A stretch of 64,000 nt of DNA from CAYUHK01 sp964475165 (GCA_964475165.1 CAYYVN010000005.1:74757-138756), one strand, 5' to 3'. Positions 47,441-56,952 are shown, numbered from the stretch's first letter. Numbers and translations: made by a program. The notes: a model not told the origin generated them from the letters alone.

Positions 47441-48502
47441 ATGATCAGTAGATTATTAGGCATAGCGCTGCTGGCCGCTGGCTGCCAGGCCGATCCTTTC
47501 ATGCCGCCAGAACCAGCGCGGCTTTTCCAGCAGCATTGTGCCTCACTGGCTCAAGCGGCCGCGCAACAGGCCGAGCTGGCCGTGGTCGGCCAGGATGGTT
47601 GGCTTTTTCTGAGTGCCGAATTGCGCCATCTGGGTGCGGGCATCTTCTGGGGCAGCCGCGCGGCGCAGGTCAGTCAAGCGCGCCGGCCTCAGGAAGCCGA
47701 TCCCCTGCCAGCTATCCTGGATTTTCATGCGCAGCTCAACAAGCTGGGGATTGAACTCTTGATCGTGCCAGTGCCGCCCAAGGCCCTTATTTATCCCGAG
47801 CAACTCCCAGCTGGTCCTTTGCCAATGGATGGTGCGCCCCAGCGCTTGGATGCTGAGCAACAGGCTTTCTATAGCCTCTTAAGCGCGCAGGGGCTCAGGC
47901 TGCTTGATCTGACACCGCTTTTTCTGGCCAACCGCTGCCAGGCCGATGGCGCCCTCTATTGCCGCCAAGACTCGCATTGGTCCGGCAAGGCCTGCGTGCT
48001 GGCAGCGCAAAGGATCGCCGAGGCTGTGCGGGCCCTGCCAGGCTACAGCCCCACAGACGGGCCGGCGTGGACGAGCGCCTGGCACACTCTGGAAATCAGC
48101 GGGGATCTGTGGCTGAGCCTGCCAGCCGCGGCGCGGCCGGAGAAGGAACGGATACGCGTCCGACGGATCAGCCGGCTGGACGGCGCGCAGCCGGCTACGA
48201 CAGACCAAAGCAGTCCCTTCATCCTGCTGGGCGATAGCCACAATCTTATTTTCCATGCCGGCGCTGACATGCAAACCAGCTCGGCCGGCCTGGCGGATCA
48301 ACTCGCTTTGGAATTGGGGCAAGCGGTGGACTTGGTTGCCGTGCGCGGCTCTGGCTCCACACCGGCGCGCATCAACCTGTTGCGGCGCGCGCAAAAAAAT
48401 GCGGATTATTGGCAGCCTAAGCGGGTGGTGATCTGGTGCTTTGCGGCCCGGGAATTCACCACCAGCGATGGCTGGCGTAAAGTGCCCATCACCCCGCCCT
48501 GA
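47441..48502 (+). CDS. AlgJ/AlgX-like SGNH lipoprotein (second)
   Basis: A 353-residue relative of the preceding gene. It starts with a lipoprotein signal (MISRLLGIALLAAGCQADP), so the protein is probably lipid-anchored. SGNH features: VVGQDGWLFLSAELR, the Asp-x-His-Trp as CRQDSHWSGKA (about residue 176) and FILLGDSHNLIF (Ser about residue 265). The ATG at 47441 follows GAAGGATA; another ATG at 47402 has no binding site and would bury the signal. A 102-base gap with alternating CG (47373-47384) precedes it. It may act on a second position or polymer, or assist the first transferase. Confidence 0.8.
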   Translation: MISRLLGIALLAAGCQADPFMPPEPARLFQQHCASLAQAAAQQAELAVVGQDGWLFLSAELRHLGAGIFWGSRAAQVSQARRPQEADPLPAILDFHAQLNKLGIELLIVPVPPKALIYPEQLPAGPLPMDGAPQRLDAEQQAFYSLLSAQGLRLLDLTPLFLANRCQADGALYCRQDSHWSGKACVLAAQRIAEAVRALPGYSPTDGPAWTSAWHTLEISGDLWLSLPAAARPEKERIRVRRISRLDGAQPATTDQSSPFILLGDSHNLIFHAGADMQTSSAGLADQLALELGQAVDLVAVRGSGSTPARINLLRRAQKNADYWQPKRVVIWCFAAREFTTSDGWRKVPITPP

Positions 48503-48575
48503 TCCAGGCGCGGCAAGCCGGCGGAGGTGGGAACGCACCCTGCGCATGCTGGTGATGATCAATCTAAGGAGAGAG

Positions 48576-48648
<73 letters not shown>

Positions 48649-48655
48649 GCCGGAC

Positions 48656-48684
48656 ACAGTAGAAAAAGCGGGCCAGAAATGCAA
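48656..48684 (-). promoter_or_regulatory. Putative promoter for tRNA-Lys
   Basis: On the minus strand TTGCAT (48684-48679) and TACTGT (48661-48656), 17 bases apart. The -10 ends seven bases before the tRNA, so the transcript would start at or near its 5' end. Confidence 0.4.
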
Positions 48685-48700
48685 CTCCCGAAAAAAAGCT

Positions 48701-49573
48701 TTACTGTGAGGCGCGCAAGGCCGCTGACGGGCGCGCCAAGACCAGATCGCCCAGGCGGCAGCCGAGTTCTTGAGCCACCAGCGCGCATTTGGCTTTCAGC
48801 AGGAAATAAAAATTGCCAGGCTGATCGTCGCAGGTTTCAAAATTGCCATGGCCCTTGGCCAAAATCACATCAGCCCGCTCCACGGCTTGCCTGAATTCCT
48901 CGGAGATATTGGCCCAATTCACGCCGATATCGGCCCCGCCGGTTTCGATGACTGGCACCAGGCTCAGCATGCCCACCGCCTCGGCATCCACCAAGGTGGC
49001 ATCATTGATGATCGGCCCGGATTTGACGCTATAGGTAACTGCCGTGCCGGTCTTCAAGATTTGTTCCACCAGCAGCGTATCGAAGACGATCTCGCCGGCG
49101 TTATCGCCCAGGTAGAGCAAGCGCCGCCCCGGACCCAGTTCCTGGCGGAAAGATTCCAGCGCCGAGATGGCCAGGGGCTGGCTCATAAGCGCCAGGATAT
49201 CCTTGGTGATATCGAACTCGTGAGCGATGCCCAAGTCGATGACATTGCCGGCGGCGGCGGCGCGTAACGCTTCGAGCAGCGCATCGGATGCCGCGGCTAC
49301 TCTTTGCCGCACGGCCGGCAGCACTTCAAGCGCCGTGCGATTGGCGGCCTGTTTGTGAGCCAGGTAAGGATCGGGATTGCCGGTTAGTTCGGCCACGATC
49401 CGATAGGCCGGTTGGGATAATTGGGCGGGCGACTGATCCAACGTAGCCTGGGCGGCATAGGCGGCCACGCGGGTCAGGATACGCTGCTGCAAGCTTTCAT
49501 CGCTGGTAACCGCGCGCGCCGTATTCAGCGCCTGCCTAAAGAGGCATAGCATGCATTCCGGTGTGGCTTTCAT
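48701..49573 (-). CDS. DUF89/ARMT1-like metal-dependent phosphatase
   Basis: A 290-residue protein of the DUF89 family, members of which hydrolyse sugar phosphates and are thought to clear damaged metabolites. N-terminal Cys pair (PECMLCLFRQALN), the metal-site LLYLGDNAGEIVFD (about residue 150), an Asp-rich segment in VKSGPIINDATLVDA, and AKGHGNFETCDD (about residue 250). These fit the prokaryotic subfamily. Its start (ATG at 49573) overlaps the stop of the debranching enzyme by four bases (ATGA), so translation is coupled, pointing to glycogen or maltodextrin phosphates as substrates, by inference only. Confidence 0.85.
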   Translation of the reverse strand: MKATPECMLCLFRQALNTARAVTSDESLQQRILTRVAAYAAQATLDQSPAQLSQPAYRIVAELTGNPDPYLAHKQAANRTALEVLPAVRQRVAAASDALLEALRAAAAGNVIDLGIAHEFDITKDILALMSQPLAISALESFRQELGPGRRLLYLGDNAGEIVFDTLLVEQILKTGTAVTYSVKSGPIINDATLVDAEAVGMLSLVPVIETGGADIGVNWANISEEFRQAVERADVILAKGHGNFETCDDQPGNFYFLLKAKCALVAQELGCRLGDLVLARPSAALRASQ

Positions 49574-52500
49574 AACGGCTCCTCTGCCGCAGAACCGATC
49601 TCCTTTAATACTCGATAAAGCTCGGTGACACCCCAAGCTTGAGCGTCGCAGCCGCGCGGGCGATGCGGATAATCGCCATCCAGAATTTCCGGGATCTGTC
49701 CCAGGCAACCGGCATTGATCAAGCACAGACTGCTGCCCAGCCAGGCGCGGGCGGCGGCGCGGCCAGCGGCGCCATATACTCGCACCCATGCTTCCGCAAA
49801 AGATGGGAAGAGCCAGGTCCAGGCTGTGCCATTATGATAAGCCGGTTTGCGGCGGGTATCCTCATCGCCTTCATAGCGCCCCCAATAGGGATCTAAAGGA
49901 TCGTTGAGGAGCTGGCCGGCTTGGGCGATGGGCAGCGGATACTTTACGGGGCGATCCGCCAGGGAGCGAATAGCGCCGGGCACCAGCAATTCTTCGCAGG
50001 CGCTCAGCAGCGCCCGCCCGATCTCCGGCTCGTTGATGGCGCCGAGTGTCAAGGCCAGCAACTGATTAGGACGCAAAGCATCATCCGCCGTCGCCGTGGC
50101 CGCCGGCTGACCTGGCACGGCATGCAGGCAATCGGCCAGGTACCCGCGTTGGGGATCCCAGAAGTAACGTCGGATGGAGGCCCGAACCTGTTCCGCCAAC
50201 CGCCGCCAACGTGGCTGGCGGCAGGCTTGCGCCAGAAAGGTCAAGGCGGCCTGCCAGAGAGCCTGGATCTCTATTGGATAACCGGCGCGCGGCGAACCGG
50301 CCGGATGATTGGTATCCATCCAGGTGAAATGGGAGGGACTGAAGATCAGGCCCGAATCGGGATCCATGCGAATGCCGTTGGGTGTACCCTCCTGGTAGCC
50401 GCGGATAATGGCCGCTAATCTCCGACGCAGCGCGACGCGCGCGAGCCGTTCCTTCAATAGATCATTATGCCCGGCGGCACGGCACCAATCGGCACAGGCC
50501 ACGATCAACCAGAGGGGCGCATCGGAGGTATGGCGATTGGCGGTATCATCGCCATGGATCATATTGGGCAAGGTACCCTTTTCTTCGAAACTGGCAAACT
50601 GCTTGAGGATGGCGCGCGTTTCATCCAGCAGCCCGGCGGCGATCAAGCCCCGGACGCAGATCAAGGTATCCCGGCCCCAATCCAAAAACCATGGATAACC
50701 GGCAATCACCGTTTGCAGCGCGCCGCGCCGTACCAGGAATTGGCGCATGGCTTCCTCGAGCACCGTCAGCAAGGGCCGCGGCGCGCCGCTGGGCGGGCGC
50801 ACGCTTAGCTCAGTGGCGGGCAAGGCTTCATCTTCCTGGGGAGTCAGGATGGTGGCCATCAGGGTGAGGGTCTCGCCGCCCGCCAAGGATGCGCGAAAAT
50901 AACCGGGACTGAACAGATCCGAAGCTGGCTGCAAACCACGCTCGGCCTCCAGCGGATGCTGGATCATATATTGCCATTCGGGCTCGATCTGAAAGCCGCC
51001 GCGCGAAGCGCTCATCTGCAGTTGTCGCTGGGGATCGGGAACGAACCGAAAGCCGCGCTCAACGGCCTGCAAGGCCGTCGGCCACTTATGCTCCGGGCCC
51101 AAGTAAGCCTTGGTATCCTCATGGAAATTGCGATCTTCAATATCCGGACGAATAATCAGAGTAACCGGCTGATCATCCGCTAAGCATTCTTCCGCTGGGG
51201 GGCAGCGCTGACGCGTGAAAGCCAGGCGGACGGCATTGCGGCCGGGGATCATTTCAGCCCGGATATCCAGCCAGACCAGTTGGCCGTGACCAAAAGGCAC
51301 CCGGAAACGCCACAGCCCAGCCTGGCCATCGCGCAGGAAAGCTTGCTCACGATCCACGGTGATATCCTGGGAATAGCCGCCATACACCAGCCAGGCCCGG
51401 CAGCGAGTCAGCATGATGCGCCGGTCTTCCGGGAAATCCCTGCTCAGGTTGCCGGCCAGCAAAGCATCATAGCGGCTGCGAAGGGCGCCCCAGATAACGC
51501 CGGCGCGCAGCATGCCGCCGCGCCCATTGGTGCCCAGTATCAATTGATGTTTATCCAGCAGCTCCGCCCGCGCCAGGGCCGTGGGCACCGTTAGGCGCGC
51601 GCCGTCGGGCAAAAGCAATAGCTGGCCAACAGCGTGCGCGGCGCGCGCGGCTTGATAGACGGTTAGCTGCAGCTCGCAGGCCTGCGGTTCGGCGGGAGTG
51701 GTCAGGGGCGGTAGCAGCACAAAATAACCGCCAGCGGCCAGCGGCAAGGCATCCTCTTGCCGCAGCACACATGCCGCGGCAATCACTTGCACGCGAAACG
51801 GCGCCGGGGCGCTGATCAGCAGGAAATGCCGCGGCGGCAGCATGACGGCCCGGCGCAGATCGCGCGGCCATTGCCAGCTCACCAGATTGCCGCCGGCCGG
51901 ATTAAGCTGCTGACAGAAACGGCGCGGATCCGCCGCCAGATCCTCTGCCAGGCGTTCCAGATCCAGATCGCTCACATCCTGCATGCCGCGATAAAAAGCC
52001 ACCGCCTCCAGAGCGCGCTCGCGCAAACATTGCTGGCGAATCAGATCCGGCAGATGCGGATGCGCCTGCTCGGCGGCCTGCAGCCGCGTGAGATCTTCCG
52101 CGGCGGCCGAAAGGCAGAGGACTTCGGCCGGCTTCAAGTTCACTTGCGCCCAATCCCCGTTCACCGTGGCCGAGACTGTTTTTTCCGAGAGTAGATCCAA
52201 CCAGCCCTGACTGGGCACAGGGGCGTCGCCCGTCTGCCAGGAGACCTGACCGGGATGCGCATGATCCAGATTGATCAGGATCAGCAGCGCGGCCGCGCCA
52301 TCCGGGGATTGGCGCCGTAAGGCCAAACTGTTGCCGGTCCCCTGCTGGATCAAGCGCATTTGAGCGCCACCGAAAAAAGCCGGATGCACGCTCAAGAGGC
52401 TGTTCAAGCGGGAGATGGCCGCCACCTGATTATGAGGATGCCCCCAATTCAGGGAGGTCCTTTGATGCACATCTATTTTTTGAGTAGCCAACCATTCCAC

Positions 52501-53844
52501 GCCATTAGCGAAACCGAAGGCCCCGCGGGTGGCGCAGAGCGCCGCCAGCGCCGTGCGCATGCGCGCATAGTCAGGCGAATGCGCGGCCAAGCGCTGATTA
52601 TCATGGGTCTCCGCAAAATGCATCAGCAGGCCGTCGCTCTCGGAAGTATGCAGGCTGGGCGGCAGATAAGCTTCCAGTTGACGCCGGTCATAGTTCTGGA
52701 ATAGTTCCGAATAGGCCCAGTTCATATTGGCGATATTCAGTAAAGCGCGGGTGGTCTCAACTTTGCCGCCCAAGCCCTCCAGCAGAAAAATAGTCTGAGG
52801 AAATTGATGGCGCACGGTGGCCACGATATATTCCCAAGCCGGAACAGGAATCATATAGCCGGCATCGCAGCGGAACCCGTCCACCCCCCGCCGACACCAG
52901 GTTAGAAACACTTCCGCCAGATACTGCCACAGCTCGTGGCGCGTGTGATCGAGCGCCGTCAAATCCTCCCAGGTCACACCCCAGGCGCCGGGTGAATGCA
53001 AGCGGCCATTCGCCTCGCGCACCAACCAAGCCGGATAGAGGCTGTGGATCTTGGCTCCCCAGCCGGTATGATTGATGGCAATATCCAGAAAGAGCCGCGC
53101 GCCACGCGCATGCACGCCATCGACCAGCTCCCCAAATTGTTCGAGCGGCGTAGCCTGGGGATCAAACTCAGCCAGAGCCGGATCCACATCCATAAAATCC
53201 AAAGCGGCATAGGGACTGCCAAAACGTCCCATGCGCCCATAGACAGTCGGTGTGGGATGAATCGGCAATAAAAGGATGATGCGACAGCGCAGCTGATCCA
53301 CGATAAAATCCAGCTCGCGCGCCAGATCGCGGAAGGTTCCAGAGGGCGGGATCACGGCATAGCCATGCTCATCCAGCAGGGAGATAACTTCCTGCTGGGC
53401 GCTGGTCGGCTGGAAATCTTGCTGGCCAAACTGGCGCACGAAAGCGTTATAGAGGGTATTGGCGCCAGCATAATGCGCCGGATGAACATTGATAGTGGTA
53501 TTGGGCCCAGCCGGCCAGCGCTGCGCGCGGCCGTGTTCCGGCACCCAAAAGGCCTTGGCTTCAAAATGCCCCGGTTCAAAGAGCGGCAAGGTCAGGCTGA
53601 AGATCTGCGCGGTGGAGGATTGAGCGTTCGCGGACCGCATGGGAATATCGAACCAGTCTTCGGCCAGACGCGGTTGACGCTGCAAAACTTCGCGCATGAT
53701 CGCCCGCCGCGCCGTGGTGGCATGGCCGATATTGGTGCGCAGATAAGCGCGGCCGGCCGCCGCGCCGGCTACCCGCAGCTGGAATGTGATGGTCTCGCCT
53801 CCACAGGCCAGAATGTGCTGCCCGGGCGCCGGAGTTTGTTGCAT
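49570..53844 (-). CDS. GH13-GH133 bifunctional glycogen debranching enzyme-like fusion
   Basis: A 1424-residue cytoplasmic protein. After a beta-rich start, a GH13 barrel carries LLLPIHPTPTVYGRMG, DIAINHTGWGA, the nucleophile Asp in GVDGFRCDAGYM (about residue 328), the acid/base Glu in FLLEGLGG and the third acid in FAETHDNQRLA (about residue 413). The C-terminal third matches GH133 amylo-alpha-1,6-glucosidase: YPWFLDWGRDTLICVRG (about residue 1051), NMIHGDDTANRHTSDAPLW and PAYHNGTAWTWLFPSF. The domain order resembles eukaryotic debranching enzyme AGL (transferase plus glucosidase). The ATG at 53844 has AGAAAGG upstream. DUF89 is coupled downstream. Confidence 0.87.
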   Translation of the reverse strand: MQQTPAPGQHILACGGETITFQLRVAGAAAGRAYLRTNIGHATTARRAIMREVLQRQPRLAEDWFDIPMRSANAQSSTAQIFSLTLPLFEPGHFEAKAFWVPEHGRAQRWPAGPNTTINVHPAHYAGANTLYNAFVRQFGQQDFQPTSAQQEVISLLDEHGYAVIPPSGTFRDLARELDFIVDQLRCRIILLLPIHPTPTVYGRMGRFGSPYAALDFMDVDPALAEFDPQATPLEQFGELVDGVHARGARLFLDIAINHTGWGAKIHSLYPAWLVREANGRLHSPGAWGVTWEDLTALDHTRHELWQYLAEVFLTWCRRGVDGFRCDAGYMIPVPAWEYIVATVRHQFPQTIFLLEGLGGKVETTRALLNIANMNWAYSELFQNYDRRQLEAYLPPSLHTSESDGLLMHFAETHDNQRLAAHSPDYARMRTALAALCATRGAFGFANGVEWLATQKIDVHQRTSLNWGHPHNQVAAISRLNSLLSVHPAFFGGAQMRLIQQGTGNSLALRRQSPDGAAALLILINLDHAHPGQVSWQTGDAPVPSQGWLDLLSEKTVSATVNGDWAQVNLKPAEVLCLSAAAEDLTRLQAAEQAHPHLPDLIRQQCLRERALEAVAFYRGMQDVSDLDLERLAEDLAADPRRFCQQLNPAGGNLVSWQWPRDLRRAVMLPPRHFLLISAPAPFRVQVIAAACVLRQEDALPLAAGGYFVLLPPLTTPAEPQACELQLTVYQAARAAHAVGQLLLLPDGARLTVPTALARAELLDKHQLILGTNGRGGMLRAGVIWGALRSRYDALLAGNLSRDFPEDRRIMLTRCRAWLVYGGYSQDITVDREQAFLRDGQAGLWRFRVPFGHGQLVWLDIRAEMIPGRNAVRLAFTRQRCPPAEECLADDQPVTLIIRPDIEDRNFHEDTKAYLGPEHKWPTALQAVERGFRFVPDPQRQLQMSASRGGFQIEPEWQYMIQHPLEAERGLQPASDLFSPGYFRASLAGGETLTLMATILTPQEDEALPATELSVRPPSGAPRPLLTVLEEAMRQFLVRRGALQTVIAGYPWFLDWGRDTLICVRGLIAAGLLDETRAILKQFASFEEKGTLPNMIHGDDTANRHTSDAPLWLIVACADWCRAAGHNDLLKERLARVALRRRLAAIIRGYQEGTPNGIRMDPDSGLIFSPSHFTWMDTNHPAGSPRAGYPIEIQALWQAALTFLAQACRQPRWRRLAEQVRASIRRYFWDPQRGYLADCLHAVPGQPAATATADDALRPNQLLALTLGAINEPEIGRALLSACEELLVPGAIRSLADRPVKYPLPIAQAGQLLNDPLDPYWGRYEGDEDTRRKPAYHNGTAWTWLFPSFAEAWVRVYGAAGRAAARAWLGSSLCLINAGCLGQIPEILDGDYPHRPRGCDAQAWGVTELYRVLKEIGSAAEEPL

Positions 53845-53888
53845 AAAAATAACCTTTCTGGCGCCATCCAATCAAGCGCATGGGAGAG

Positions 53889-53917
53889 AGCCTAGCACAT
53901 TTAAGCGGGCAGTTCAA
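53889..53917 (-). promoter_or_regulatory. Putative promoter for the debranching enzyme
   Basis: On the minus strand TTGAAC (53917-53912) and TAGGCT (53894-53889), 17 bases apart. The start near 53882 gives a leader of about 38 bases with a good binding site before the ATG. Confidence 0.45.
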
Positions 53918-54173
53918 CGGCCTTGAGATGAGACTGATTGGGCTTGAGCAAGGTTGCCGATTGGCTCTGATGCTTGAGATCTGCCAATTAAAAATGAAAA
54001 AATATTGCTTTCATCTCTGATACAAGATAGCTTGTGTGGAAAACCAAGCTTGGGACGAGCCGCTGGCCGGCTAAGTCGGCACGGGCGCCGTCAGCCATCT
54101 CCCAAACAAGCGCGCCCAGTTTGCTGGTAAGTTGCCAGCCAAAAAAATACAAAATCATCCGGAGATATAGCGC
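53918..54173. other. Divergent intergenic region before the secreted-protein operon
   Basis: Between the debranching enzyme promoter and the gene at 54174. It holds an AT-rich patch (53985-54010) and a weak promoter candidate, TTGCTT (54005-54010) with TAGCTT (54028-54033), 17 bases apart, for the rightward genes. CCGGAGA lies before the ATG at 54174. I saw no other gene or RNA. Confidence 0.4.
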
Positions 54174-54590
54174 ATGAAAGCAGGCCAAACCACCTTAGTG
54201 ATCACCCTCCTGGCCGTCGGCGCCTGGCTGCTGCCGGCCGCAGGAGCGGAAAACATCAACCAGCTCCAGATGGAAAAACCGAAAGAGAAACCCTCTTACG
54301 AGCTGAATATCAAGTTCCGCGATGGGAAGGATCTGCAATGCTACTCCCTGAAACCCCTGGAGTTTGACGGCACCACCTCAGCGGGTAAAGCCATCTCCAA
54401 GGTAAAGCTGGATAATGTCCGCATCGAATGGAAAGCTCAGTCGCAAGTATTTGTGCTGCGCACTAAAGGCTGGACCGGCGAGCTGGTGACCCTCTGGTCG
54501 GCGGCGGGGCGGCCCGTGCTCCAAAAGAGCGCCACGCAAAGTGAGGCCATTAGCGATGCCATTCAAAGCCTGACCATCAAAAAGATATAA
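54174..54590 (+). CDS. Small secreted protein of unknown function
   Basis: A 138-residue protein. Residues 1-25 form a clear signal peptide (LVITLLAVGAWLLPAAGA, then E). The mature part is polar, with beta-strand-like segments (YELNIKFRDGKDLQCYSLKP, VRIEWKAQSQVFVLRTKG) and one cysteine. I do not recognise a family. CCGGAGATA precedes the ATG. It lies 22 bases before the first large secreted paralogue, so it is probably the first gene of that operon and may be a partner or chaperone of those proteins; this is context only. Confidence 0.7.
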   Translation: MKAGQTTLVITLLAVGAWLLPAAGAENINQLQMEKPKEKPSYELNIKFRDGKDLQCYSLKPLEFDGTTSAGKAISKVKLDNVRIEWKAQSQVFVLRTKGWTGELVTLWSAAGRPVLQKSATQSEAISDAIQSLTIKKI

Positions 54591-54612
54591 GAGCAAGGAA
54601 CCCACTAATAAA

Positions 54613-56952
54613 ATGAAAAAACATCTCTTTACCGCTATCGCATTGAGCGCGACTCTCATGGCCGGCCAGATGAGCCAGGCCGCCTGGCCCCAACTGACGC
54701 ATCTGGCCGGCGAACTGGCCGATCCGCTCCGGGAACAAGCCGCCTGGGAGGCGCATGATTTGGTGCTGTATCGCTCCATGCTCTCGCCCGGGGCTTTGTT
54801 CCGCATGCAAACTCCCTCCATTCGCTTTTTCGGCGAACTGGAAGCTTACGGCGCTGAGGGGCCAACCTTTTTCATCGTTAAAACCGATAAAGGAGTTGAA
54901 GCCCTCTCCCTCGATACTCCCTTGGATGGCCAGAGGATGAAGGCTTCTTGGATCGTAGCCAGTTTCCAAGACGCCAAGGGCTGGGAAAACTTCGATGCCC
55001 CCTGGTTCATCGCCCTGGAAAAACGGCCGCAGTCCATCACCCTGACCCGGGCCGGCCTGGAGATCAAGTTCGCTGAGCCGGATACGGGGCATATCTTCAG
55101 TATGCCCCTCTATGGCTGGCGCAAACTGCCGCAAGCCAAGAAGGATTTCTGCGCTGAAAACAAGCTGCCCGGCTCGGGCCTCCAGCCCTGGAAATGGAAA
55201 AAGAGCGTGCCGCGCGAGGTCAGCGAGCGCTGCGATCTTTGGGCGCGCATTGCCCGGGCTTTTCCGGTGGGCTTCCAGGAGTCCTTCTCGGTCGACCCCC
55301 AAAAGGATGAGATCACTTTCCGTAACGACTATCGGTGGCTGATCACGCAGGACGATTGGCAGACCGAGCCTTTGCGCTTCGCGACCCTCTCGCCTTCGCT
55401 GGGGCTGGCCTGGAAAACGCCCGGATTCCCCATGACCTTTTCGGCCGCGATCCAGGATCCAGAATATTATACGCCCTTCGGTCCCTGTGTCGGCGCCTGG
55501 GATACTGACCGCCTGGAGATCAAGATGCAGGTCCTGCAATACATCAATGAGCTGGAACGGCTGGAGGTGCCAGCGGAGCTCACCCCTGATCAGGCTAAAG
55601 CCCTCAAGTGGATCACCGGCGGACTGTGGCGTTTTGGCGAGGAGTGGCGCTGCTTTTACGATCACGGGGAACGCAACAACTACTGCTGGAACATCGTGGC
55701 GGATGTCTGGTACATGAAGGCCCTGGCTTTTCTCGAGCCCGAGCAACGCGAGCGCGTAAAAAAAAGCATGCGTGTCTATATGGCTCACGAGGTCCTCGAA
55801 GCCTCCAACTATACCGAACGGCATGGCGCCCTGCTCCTGCATGGACCCGGCGTCGGATCCTGGGGCCAGCTGGGCGATGCCGGCAAATTTTCCAGCGCGG
55901 CCCTGGAATCCATCTGGGCTTACGCGCACTATGCCAATGATTGGGGCCTGATCCGTGATCGTTGGGAGATGATCAAGAAACTCTTCGTCACCCCCCTGGA
56001 AATGAATTGGGTCTTCTTCGGTCGCGGCGCTATCGCCGAGATGGGCGATGAAGCGCCGCCCTGCTCATCCTACGCCCGCTTGGGCTGGGGCGCCCAGGAT
56101 CAAGACGCTTACCTGTGGGGCTGCTATGCCTTCGCGCGCGAATTGATTCATCATTATGTGAAGCAAGTCGGCGCGCAATATTTCTACGAACGCCAGCCCA
56201 ACCGGGGGCTCACTCCCATGGAGCGGCGCGTCTATCTCTCCAATCTATGGGGCGGGATGGATGGCTGGCAAATGGATGGGCCCTGTTGGCCACGCCACTC
56301 CGGCGAACATCAAAGCCGCAACCGTTGGGTCCGTTTCCATGATCCGGATACCGGGCGCTTCTATCGCGATCATCTGCGCGCGGAAGTGCGCGAGGAATTG
56401 GAGTGGTACACCCAGTCGGCCAGTGAGGGCAACACCAATATGTATGACGCGCAGAATTACCGGAACTGGCTTAAAACCGATCAGGGTCATATCCTGCCCA
56501 GCCTGGTGCGCCTGCGCTCCTTTCTGGTGGGCGATAAATACGAGGAACTCTCGCGCATAGTGCCCATGACCAATTACGGCGGCGGCATCGCCGTGGGTTA
56601 CGCCTATTTGCGTTCCATGGTGCCGGTGCACTACGACCGCATCGTGCCCCAGACCCAGGATCCCAGCCCTTATGTGCTCGGCCTGGAACGGCGCGGGCAG
56701 GGCGATCATCTGAACGTAGCCCAGGCTCTGAACATCAAAGATCTCAAGCTGACCCCCAGCTGGGCGCAATGGCCTATGCCGCAGGCGGCCGCGGGCGAGA
56801 AGAATCCGCCCGCGCGGCTTTTCGGCACTATCAGCGGTGATTTCGGCTCAGAGGTCGCAGGCGAGCCTGGCAGCCAATGGATGTCTTATGGCTGCCTGGT
56901 GTTATGGCGTGATGCTCTACCGCCCAGCGCTCAAACCACACCGGAAGAGTGA
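54613..56952 (+). CDS. Large secreted protein of unrecognised family (paralogue A)
   Basis: A 779-residue exported protein with a signal peptide (MKKHLFTAIALSATLMAGQM, cut near SQA). Residues about 45-300 look like beta-sandwich strands (LVLYRSMLSPGALFRMQTPS, SITLTRAGLEIKFAEPD). About 300-700 is helical, with aromatic-rich repeats typical of alpha/alpha six-hairpin glycosidases (WIWRFGEEW-like words, IWAYAHYANDWGLIRDRWEM, YLWGCYAFARELIHHY). Acidic residues are plentiful but I cannot name the catalytic ones. The gene at 56949 is a clear paralogue: compare ANDWGLIRDRWEMIK with TGDWELIRARWDHIK. A polysaccharide lyase or hydrolase is possible. It overlaps the next gene by four bases. Confidence 0.7.
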   Translation: MKKHLFTAIALSATLMAGQMSQAAWPQLTHLAGELADPLREQAAWEAHDLVLYRSMLSPGALFRMQTPSIRFFGELEAYGAEGPTFFIVKTDKGVEALSLDTPLDGQRMKASWIVASFQDAKGWENFDAPWFIALEKRPQSITLTRAGLEIKFAEPDTGHIFSMPLYGWRKLPQAKKDFCAENKLPGSGLQPWKWKKSVPREVSERCDLWARIARAFPVGFQESFSVDPQKDEITFRNDYRWLITQDDWQTEPLRFATLSPSLGLAWKTPGFPMTFSAAIQDPEYYTPFGPCVGAWDTDRLEIKMQVLQYINELERLEVPAELTPDQAKALKWITGGLWRFGEEWRCFYDHGERNNYCWNIVADVWYMKALAFLEPEQRERVKKSMRVYMAHEVLEASNYTERHGALLLHGPGVGSWGQLGDAGKFSSAALESIWAYAHYANDWGLIRDRWEMIKKLFVTPLEMNWVFFGRGAIAEMGDEAPPCSSYARLGWGAQDQDAYLWGCYAFARELIHHYVKQVGAQYFYERQPNRGLTPMERRVYLSNLWGGMDGWQMDGPCWPRHSGEHQSRNRWVRFHDPDTGRFYRDHLRAEVREELEWYTQSASEGNTNMYDAQNYRNWLKTDQGHILPSLVRLRSFLVGDKYEELSRIVPMTNYGGGIAVGYAYLRSMVPVHYDRIVPQTQDPSPYVLGLERRGQGDHLNVAQALNIKDLKLTPSWAQWPMPQAAAGEKNPPARLFGTISGDFGSEVAGEPGSQWMSYGCLVLWRDALPPSAQTTPEE

